From NCBI RefSeq assembly GCF_937920395.1, contig NZ_CALEVF010000102.1, positions 1 to 8,392 of the forward strand: 8,392 nt of DNA, in the 5' to 3' direction. The notes beneath the pieces are model-generated. The model had not been told where the DNA came from. It was given only the letters and a program-made list of their open reading frames with translations, and did no database searches. Below, one piece after another: positions 1 through 4,458 of this stretch (position 1 is the first letter of the stretch; every line of letters starts with the position of its first letter). The stretch is from an uncultured Clostridium sp. (GTDB lineage: Bacteria; Bacillota; Clostridia; Clostridiales; Clostridiaceae). The position numbers and the translations under genes were made by a program.

Positions 1-5
1 TATAA

Positions 6-45
6 TTGTAAAGCCTTGAAGTCACTTGACTACAAGGTTATGCAA
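6..45 (+). promoter_or_regulatory. Long hairpin in the leader of the S8 peptidase gene
   Basis: Bases 6-23 pair with 28-45 around a 4-base loop (24-27). The inner arms are CCTTG (14-18) with CAAGG (33-37) and AGTC (20-23) with GACT (28-31). Only A19/A32 and A11/A40 are mismatched, and 9/42 and 13/38 are G-U pairs. No U-tract follows on the + strand, so it does not look like a terminator for upstream + transcription. A TATAAT lies at 1-6. If it is a -10 box, transcription would begin near base 13 and the inner hairpin would form the extreme 5' end of the mRNA, but the -35 region is outside the window. A terminator for an unseen minus-strand gene is unlikely, because no gene enters from the right. 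Confidence 0.5.
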
Positions 46-79
46 TTAACTAAATGAAACAATATATTAGGAGGCATAC

Positions 80-1273
80 ATGTTTTCCTTCAAAAGTAAA
101 TTGGATCCTTCGCTTAAACACGCTTTATTAAATCATCTATATGACAACTATAGAGTAATAATACATTATAAATCTCTTGAAAATAAAACAATTAATAAAA
201 TAAAATCATTGAAATGTGATATTATACGCCATATTACCTCTATAAATTGTATTTGTGCTATTTTAACCCCAAGTGTTATAGATAGGATGATCGAATATCC
301 ACAGGTAACATATATAACTTTTGATTCTTATGCACATTTATGTGGCAGTAGTATACTGGCTTCTAACGGTATATCATTTCAAAGCAATTATGACTTAACA
401 GGAAATGGTATTGGTATTGGAATAATTGATAGCGGTGTATATCCACATTGCGACTTGTTAAATCCTAATAATAAGATTAAGAAGTTTATAGACGTAGTAA
501 ATAATTTAAACTATCCTTATGATGATAATGGTCATGGCACCTTTATGAGTGGACTTATTTGTGGTAGTGGTTATGGCTCAAAGGGTATGTACAAAGGGGT
601 TGCAAAAAATAGCCATCTTTATTCTATTAAGGCATTCAATAAGCTTGGTAAAGGGTTTATATCTGATATTCTATTTTCACTTGAAACTCTTATTAATGAA
701 AGTAACGATTTCAATATTAAAATTATTTGTCTTCCTTTTGAAACCCTAGAAACTAATGAATTTGTGCTTTCTTTATTCTCTAAACTTTTCGATTTAGCAG
801 TATTAAAAGGTCTTGTTGTTATAGTTCCCAGTGGCAGCAATAAAAGTGTTAAGAGTTCAATACGTGGTATCGCTACCCTTGATAACTGTATAACTGTAGG
901 TGGATACAGTAGCATAGGGTCTCCTATCATATATGAGTATTCATCATGTGGCCCTTTCCATAAACTTGATAAACCAAATTTAATTGCTGCCTGCGTTGAT
1001 ATTTGTTCATTGATATCTGACACAGAATTTATATCTGAAAAAAACAGTATAAAACTTTATCCTTGTGGCATTACTAACTTATATACCACTTACACTGGGA
1101 CTTCATGCTCTGCTGCCTTTGTATGCGGTATATGTGCTCTTCTCTATGAAAACAATAAGGATTTAAGTTTCAAAGATACATTGGCATTACTAAAGGTTTC
1201 TTCAAATCTAATAAATTTTCCAAAATATATGCAAGGTGCAGGAATTATAGATTTGGAAAAATTATTACCTTAA
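80..1273 (+). CDS. S8 family (subtilisin-like) serine peptidase, no signal peptide
   Basis: This is a 397-residue subtilase. Residues about 22-85 look like an I9-type propeptide/intramolecular chaperone (YRVIIHYKS followed by alternating strands and helices). The catalytic domain starts near residue 105. Asp117 lies in GIIDSG, His152 in NGHGT and Ser342 in GTSCSAA, so the triad is complete and in family order. The oxyanion-hole region reads VPSGSNKS (249-256), where subtilases usually have A-G-N; Ser253 falls where Asn is expected, with Asn254 next to it. There is no hydrophobic N-terminal signal segment and about 15 cysteines are present, which suggests a cytoplasmic enzyme rather than a secreted one; this is inference. 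The start is fixed by AGGAGG at 69-74, five bases before ATG. It is probably monocistronic, as about 190 bases with a promoter separate it from ferritin. A processing or regulatory role is possible; the substrate is unknown. Confidence 0.9.
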   Translation: MFSFKSKLDPSLKHALLNHLYDNYRVIIHYKSLENKTINKIKSLKCDIIRHITSINCICAILTPSVIDRMIEYPQVTYITFDSYAHLCGSSILASNGISFQSNYDLTGNGIGIGIIDSGVYPHCDLLNPNNKIKKFIDVVNNLNYPYDDNGHGTFMSGLICGSGYGSKGMYKGVAKNSHLYSIKAFNKLGKGFISDILFSLETLINESNDFNIKIICLPFETLETNEFVLSLFSKLFDLAVLKGLVVIVPSGSNKSVKSSIRGIATLDNCITVGGYSSIGSPIIYEYSSCGPFHKLDKPNLIAACVDICSLISDTEFISEKNSIKLYPCGITNLYTTYTGTSCSAAFVCGICALLYENNKDLSFKDTLALLKVSSNLINFPKYMQGAGIIDLEKLLP

Positions 1274-1298
1274 ATTATTACTATATATTATATAAATA

Positions 1299-1351
1299 TT
1301 GCTTAAACTAAAATATATGGTGTATAATATAGATATTATATAATATCTATA
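1299..1351 (+). promoter_or_regulatory. Putative ferritin promoter with a 24-bp palindromic operator
   Basis: TTGCTT (1299-1304) and a perfect TATAAT (1323-1328) are separated by 18 bases and resemble a sigma-A promoter. A perfect 24-bp palindrome, all A/T except one G and one C (core TAGATATTAT and its complement), spans 1328-1351 and covers the expected transcription start near 1335. A repressor bound there would block initiation. Ferritin genes in Firmicutes are often under iron or peroxide control by Fur or PerR. The site is AT-rich like a PerR box but does not match the 7-1-7 consensus, so the regulator cannot be named. In such AT-rich DNA a -10 match alone is weak evidence. Confidence 0.4.
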
Positions 1352-1413
1352 ATTAATTAAAAATGATTATTCCCGTTCAAGCAAAAAAATTCACTATTAC
1401 TAATCAACATTTC

Positions 1414-1446
1414 TAAGGGTATGATCATTGTATCGTACTACCCTTA
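1414..1446 (+). promoter_or_regulatory. Hairpin in the ferritin 5' leader just upstream of the SD
   Basis: TAAGGGTA (1414-1421) is exactly complementary to TACCCTTA (1439-1446). An alternative inner helix pairs 1419-1425 with 1432-1438 (one G-U pair) around a 6-base loop, so the RNA can form a stem of about 12 pairs. The hairpin ends 7 bases before AGGAGG (1454-1459). No U-tract follows, so it is not an intrinsic terminator. It may affect mRNA stability or translation of ferritin. Confidence 0.45.
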
Positions 1447-1465
1447 AACTATTAGGAGGATTATT

Positions 1466-1976
1466 ATGATAAGCGAAAGATTATTCACTGAACTAAACAA
1501 ACAAATGAATTTTGAATTTTACTCTGCACACCTTTATTTAGCTATGGCTGCTTATTGCCGCTGCTGAGGATTTCGATGGATTTTCTAATTTTTTCAAAGT
1601 ACAAGCTGAAGAGGAAAAATTCCATGCTATGAAATTTTATAATTATATAAATGAGATGAATGGGCGTGTAACTCTAGAAGGGATGCCTAATCCTCAAAAT
1701 GATTACAAATCTCTACTTGATTCTTTTAAAATTGCATATGCACACGAGAAAATTGTAACAAGTAAAATTTATGCCCTTACTGACATTGCAACAGATGAAA
1801 GAGAACATGCAACTATAAGCTTACTTAAATGGTTTATTGATGAGCAAGTGGAAGAAGAAGCTACTTTTAACGGTCTTATAAAAAGACTTGGACGAATTAA
1901 TGATGATCCAACAAGTATCTATATGTTAGATAATGAACTAGCAACAAGAGTTTTTGTTCCACCCGTTACTAAATAA
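1466..1976 (+). pseudogene. Ferritin, frameshifted by a single-base insertion
   Basis: Reading starts at ATG 1466 after AGGAGG at 1454-1459 (6-base spacer). It gives a normal ferritin N-terminus through MAAYC (residue 31), then hits TGA at 1565-1567. The next reading frame continues the same protein as AAEDFDGFSNFF and runs to the TAA at 1974-1976. Removing one C of the CC at 1558-1559 gives a 169-residue protein, the usual size for a bacterial 24-mer ferritin. In that protein the ferroxidase ligands are all present: Glu17, Glu50, His53, Glu94, Gln127 and Glu130. An intact version would oxidise Fe(II) and store it as ferric mineral in the cytoplasm. No other damage is visible, so this is either a very recent mutation or a sequencing/assembly error. 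The second part has an internal ATG at 1629 (115 codons) without a well-placed SD, and it would lack helix A. A bidirectional terminator follows. Confidence 0.88.
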
Positions 1977-2020
1977 TTTATATATTAATAAAATAACATA
2001 TATTGGATGCAATCATAATT

Positions 2021-2064
2021 TAGACATAAAAAAACAGGTATATATACCTGTTTTTTTATGTCTA
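2021..2064. terminator. Bidirectional intrinsic terminator, perfect 44-bp palindrome
   Basis: Every base from 2021 to 2042 is complementary to 2043-2064. Each strand carries a run of seven A, a core ACAGGTATA stem, then seven T, which is the classical form of a bidirectional terminator. It lies between the convergent ferritin (+) and cinA (-) genes, 44 bases after the ferritin stop and 70 bases after the cinA stop. Confidence 0.93.
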
Positions 2065-2134
2065 GACCTATTTTTTTATCTATCTTATATAAATGAACTA
2101 AATTTTGCCCTTACAATAATATAAATCAATTATG

Positions 2135-3367
2135 TTATAATAATTCTCTCCTAAGCAAGTCTAGTAGTTGCTTAGTCGCTCTCGCGCGAACCTTCCCCCT
2201 ATCACCTGACAATTTAAGCATCTTAGTTTTAACTTCACCATTAATATATAATCCTACATATACAAGCCCTACCGGTTTCTTCTCACTTCCACCACCTGGT
2301 CCCGCAATACCTGTTGTTGAAAGTCCGATGCTAGTACCTGCTGTCTTTGCTATTCCACTGGCCATTTCTGCTGCAACTTCACTACTTACTGCACCATACT
2401 TATCTAAAGTTTCTTTTTTAACTCCTAATCTATTAATTTTAGCATCATTAGTATAAGTTACTGCTCCCTCCATAAACACCGACGATATCCCTGGATAATT
2501 TATAAGTGTTGATGCAACCATTCCTCCTGTACAAGACTCAGCTGTTGCTATTGTTAACTTTTTATTAACTAACATTTCACAAAGTACACTTTCTAAAGTT
2601 ACATCACCCTCACCATAAATGTTATCATTACCAAGTCTACTACGTATTTTAGCTTCCATAGGCTCCATAAGTTTTATGCCTTCATCATAACTATTAGCCT
2701 TTGATGTAATTCTAAATGTTACTTCTCCTTCTTTAGCATAAGGGGCAACAGTTGGGTTCGTTTGTGTGTCCAATATATCTTCTATCATTTCTGCAGCGCT
2801 ACTCTCACCCACTCCGATAACTCTTAGCACCTTTGAAACTAATACCCCTTGCTCAAATTTTCTAAGATATGGAACCACACTTTCCTCAAACATAGGTTTC
2901 ATTTCAAAGGGTGGTCCAGGTAAAAGTGCAACAATCTTTTTGTTTTCTTCTATTATGCATCCCGGTGCTGTACCATTATTGTTCGGAAGTATTACCGCAT
3001 CTACCGGAAAATATGCCTGTTTCTTATTACTTTCTACCATTACTCTATCGGTCTTTTTAAAATAATCCTCGATGATTTTTAAAGAAGCTTCATGAACTAC
3101 ACTTTTCTTACCAAAATACTCAAAAGCTACCTCCTTAGTTAAATCATCTTTTGTAGGTCCAAGACCACCAGTAGTTATAACTAAATCAGCTCTACTAAAC
3201 GCTAATATATATGCCTCTAAAAGTCTTTGTGGATTATCTCCAACTACTGACTGATGGTACACTGCTATTCCGAGATCTGCCAATCTCTTAGCAATATATT
3301 GAGCATTTGTATTTACTATATCTCCTAGTAATATTTCTGAACCCACCGCTAGTATTTCCGCTTTCAT
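2135..3367 (-). CDS. cinA: CinA: nicotinamide-nucleotide amidohydrolase (PncC) with N-terminal MoCF/ADP-ribose pyrophosphatase domain
   Basis: The 410-residue protein has the usual two domains of full-length CinA. The N-terminal COG1058/MoCF_biosynth domain (about 1-165) carries MKAEILAVGSEILLGD, TTGGLGPTKDD (65-75) and LLPGPP. The C-terminal CinA/PncC domain (about 255-410) carries AESCTGG (276-282) with catalytic Ser278, and TTGIAGPGGG (351-360). In studied homologues the C-terminal domain deamidates NMN to NaMN and the N-terminal domain hydrolyses ADP-ribose, recycling NAD breakdown products in the cytoplasm. The reading frame is open 14 codons further upstream to ATG 3409. I chose ATG 3367 because AGGAGG lies at 3380-3375 and the conserved family start is MKAEIL. 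It sits 59 bases downstream of the dehydrogenase gene with no terminator between, so the two are probably co-transcribed. In many Firmicutes cinA is followed by recA; here it ends at a terminator facing ferritin. Confidence 0.95.
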   Translation of the reverse strand: MKAEILAVGSEILLGDIVNTNAQYIAKRLADLGIAVYHQSVVGDNPQRLLEAYILAFSRADLVITTGGLGPTKDDLTKEVAFEYFGKKSVVHEASLKIIEDYFKKTDRVMVESNKKQAYFPVDAVILPNNNGTAPGCIIEENKKIVALLPGPPFEMKPMFEESVVPYLRKFEQGVLVSKVLRVIGVGESSAAEMIEDILDTQTNPTVAPYAKEGEVTFRITSKANSYDEGIKLMEPMEAKIRSRLGNDNIYGEGDVTLESVLCEMLVNKKLTIATAESCTGGMVASTLINYPGISSVFMEGAVTYTNDAKINRLGVKKETLDKYGAVSSEVAAEMASGIAKTAGTSIGLSTTGIAGPGGGSEKKPVGLVYVGLYINGEVKTKMLKLSGDRGKVRARATKQLLDLLRRELL

Positions 3368-3374
3368 AATTTCT

Positions 3375-3380
3375 CCTCCT
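3375..3380 (-). promoter_or_regulatory. SD that decides the cinA start
   Basis: AGGAGG on the minus strand ends 7 bases before ATG 3367. It supports this ATG over the in-frame ATG at 3409, which would lie upstream of the SD and inside a hairpin. Confidence 0.8.
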
Positions 3381-3381
3381 A

Positions 3382-3412
3382 TAGGTGTCACCCAAATAGC
3401 AGGTGACATCTA
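3382..3412 (-). promoter_or_regulatory. Imperfect hairpin immediately upstream of the cinA SD
   Basis: The arms TAGGTGTCACC (3382-3392) and GGTGACATCTA (3402-3412) pair at 10 of 11 positions around a 9-base loop. The stem ends one base before the SD at 3375-3380. No U-tract follows on the minus strand, so it is not a normal terminator. It could be an RNA processing or translational control element, or a small dispersed palindrome; a related sequence lies at 4397-4423. Confidence 0.5.
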
Positions 3413-3426
3413 AATATTTTTATAAT

Positions 3427-4374
3427 TTAATATCCTTTTTTTAAATCTACAACATTTACCAACTTATCACTAATTATATATCTTTTCATATTTTCATATA
3501 TAGTCTCAAACCTTCGCTCATTTCTCATCTGGGAAATCCATGAATTATGAGATGTTAATATAATATTATCTAATTCCCAAAGCTCACTATTTTCTTTTAA
3601 TGGTTCTTCTTCATATACATCTATAGCAGCACCAGCTAGTTTACCATTTTTTAAGTTTTTTATCAGACATGCCTCATCTACAATATTTCCTCTAGCTACA
3701 TTTATAAAGAAAGTTCCATTTTTCATTGAATTAAATATCTCCGCATTGATTAAATGATATGTGGATTTAGTATATGGAACGGTTACTACAACAATATCAC
3801 ATAAATTTATCATTTCACGAAGTGAACCCATGTCATAACATTTATCAAAATACTCAGCATCATGACCACTTGTATTTACACCTATGATAGTTACCCCAAA
3901 GCCACAAAATCTCTTAGCCGCTTCAGTAGCTATTGTGCCCGTACCTATAAATCCTATAGTTTTACCATATAGTTCAAGAATACTTGTATCCATTTTCCAT
4001 TTTTTGCTTTCTTGGTTCTTATACAATTTTTTACTATTCTTTAGCATCTCAAGGGTTTTTAACACAATCCACTCCCCCATTGGAATACTATATCCACCTT
4101 TGTTGTTTGTAATTATAATAGAAGTACTTTTAACATACTCAACTGGCAATTGATCAATGCCAATGCTAGATAATTGAATCCACTTTAATTTTTTCATTTT
4201 CCTTATATCAAGAGTCTTAAACGGGTCATAACAAACTAAAACTTCAATATCTTCAAGTTCTTCACTATACGTCAAGTTTTCCTCTGAAATAACCTTTATA
4301 TCATATCCAAAAGCTTCTACATCTTTCCTTTTCTCTCCTCCGTAGTTAGATGTGAAAAGTGCTTTAATAGCCAT
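3427..4374 (-). CDS. D-isomer-specific 2-hydroxyacid dehydrogenase family protein (phosphoglycerate dehydrogenase-like)
   Basis: The 315-residue protein has the usual length for the single-chain family without a C-terminal ACT domain. The NAD-binding Rossmann motif is G141-F-I-G144-T-G146-T-I-A149. The catalytic trio fits the family: Arg228 in NVARGNIVDE, Glu257 in VYEEEPL and His276 in LTSHNSW. Arg228 to Glu257 is 29 residues, as in E. coli SerA. The His motif TSHNS differs from the common TPHxA/G. These enzymes reversibly oxidise D-2-hydroxyacids with NAD(P); the substrate cannot be read from the sequence, so serA is not assigned. The start at ATG 4374 follows AGGAGG at 4386-4381 with a 6-base spacer. 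An out-of-frame ATG at 4378 lies between SD and start. The gene follows the M16C terminator, so it needs its own promoter or read-through, and it probably runs on into cinA. Confidence 0.88.
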   Translation of the reverse strand: MAIKALFTSNYGGEKRKDVEAFGYDIKVISEENLTYSEELEDIEVLVCYDPFKTLDIRKMKKLKWIQLSSIGIDQLPVEYVKSTSIIITNNKGGYSIPMGEWIVLKTLEMLKNSKKLYKNQESKKWKMDTSILELYGKTIGFIGTGTIATEAAKRFCGFGVTIIGVNTSGHDAEYFDKCYDMGSLREMINLCDIVVVTVPYTKSTYHLINAEIFNSMKNGTFFINVARGNIVDEACLIKNLKNGKLAGAAIDVYEEEPLKENSELWELDNIILTSHNSWISQMRNERRFETIYENMKRYIISDKLVNVVDLKKGY

Positions 4375-4396
4375 TCATACCCTCCTTTTAAGAAAA

Positions 4397-4423
4397 GATG
4401 CCACTTGCCACGTTGTCAGCACC
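4397..4423 (-). repeat. 27-base imperfect palindrome related to 3384-3410
   Basis: The ends GATGC and GCACC can form a short stem on the minus transcript (5 pairs including one G-U). Read on the + strand, this segment matches the minus-strand reading of 3384-3410 at 17 of 27 positions without gaps. Both copies lie just upstream of an SD. The match is modest and could be chance. Confidence 0.25.
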
Positions 4424-4432
4424 ATTTCTTTG

Positions 4433-4458
4433 AAAAAAAAGGTGCCAAAAGGCACCTT
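4433..4458 (-). terminator. Intrinsic terminator of the M16C peptidase gene
   Basis: On the minus strand an 8-bp perfect stem (AAGGTGCC with GGCACCTT, 4458-4451 and 4446-4439) closes a TTTT loop and runs into eight T (4440-4433, overlapping the stem by two bases). The left arm overlaps the TAA stop codon at 4459-4457, so translation termination and hairpin formation occupy the same bases. It separates the peptidase from the downstream dehydrogenase-cinA pair. Confidence 0.88.

Noticed and set aside
619..1023. 134-codon open frame on the minus strand inside the S8 gene
   Set aside because: It is antisense to a gene with a complete catalytic triad, has no SD and resembles no family; it is a shadow frame.
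1559..1568. Programmed +1 frameshift in ferritin
   Set aside because: The TGC-TGA-G site lacks an upstream SD-like stimulator and a slippery CTT codon, and ferritins are not known to use recoding; a base insertion is simpler.
1629..1976. A separate 115-residue gene starting at the internal ATG
   Set aside because: It is the C-terminal two thirds of ferritin after the frameshift, and the ATG matches an internal Met of the family with no well-placed SD.
2766..3065. 99-codon + strand frame inside cinA
   Set aside because: It is antisense to conserved CinA sequence and has no SD.
3368..3409. Longer cinA N-terminus from ATG 3409
   Set aside because: The extra 14 codons overlap a hairpin and the SD of the downstream start, and they fall outside the conserved CinA start.
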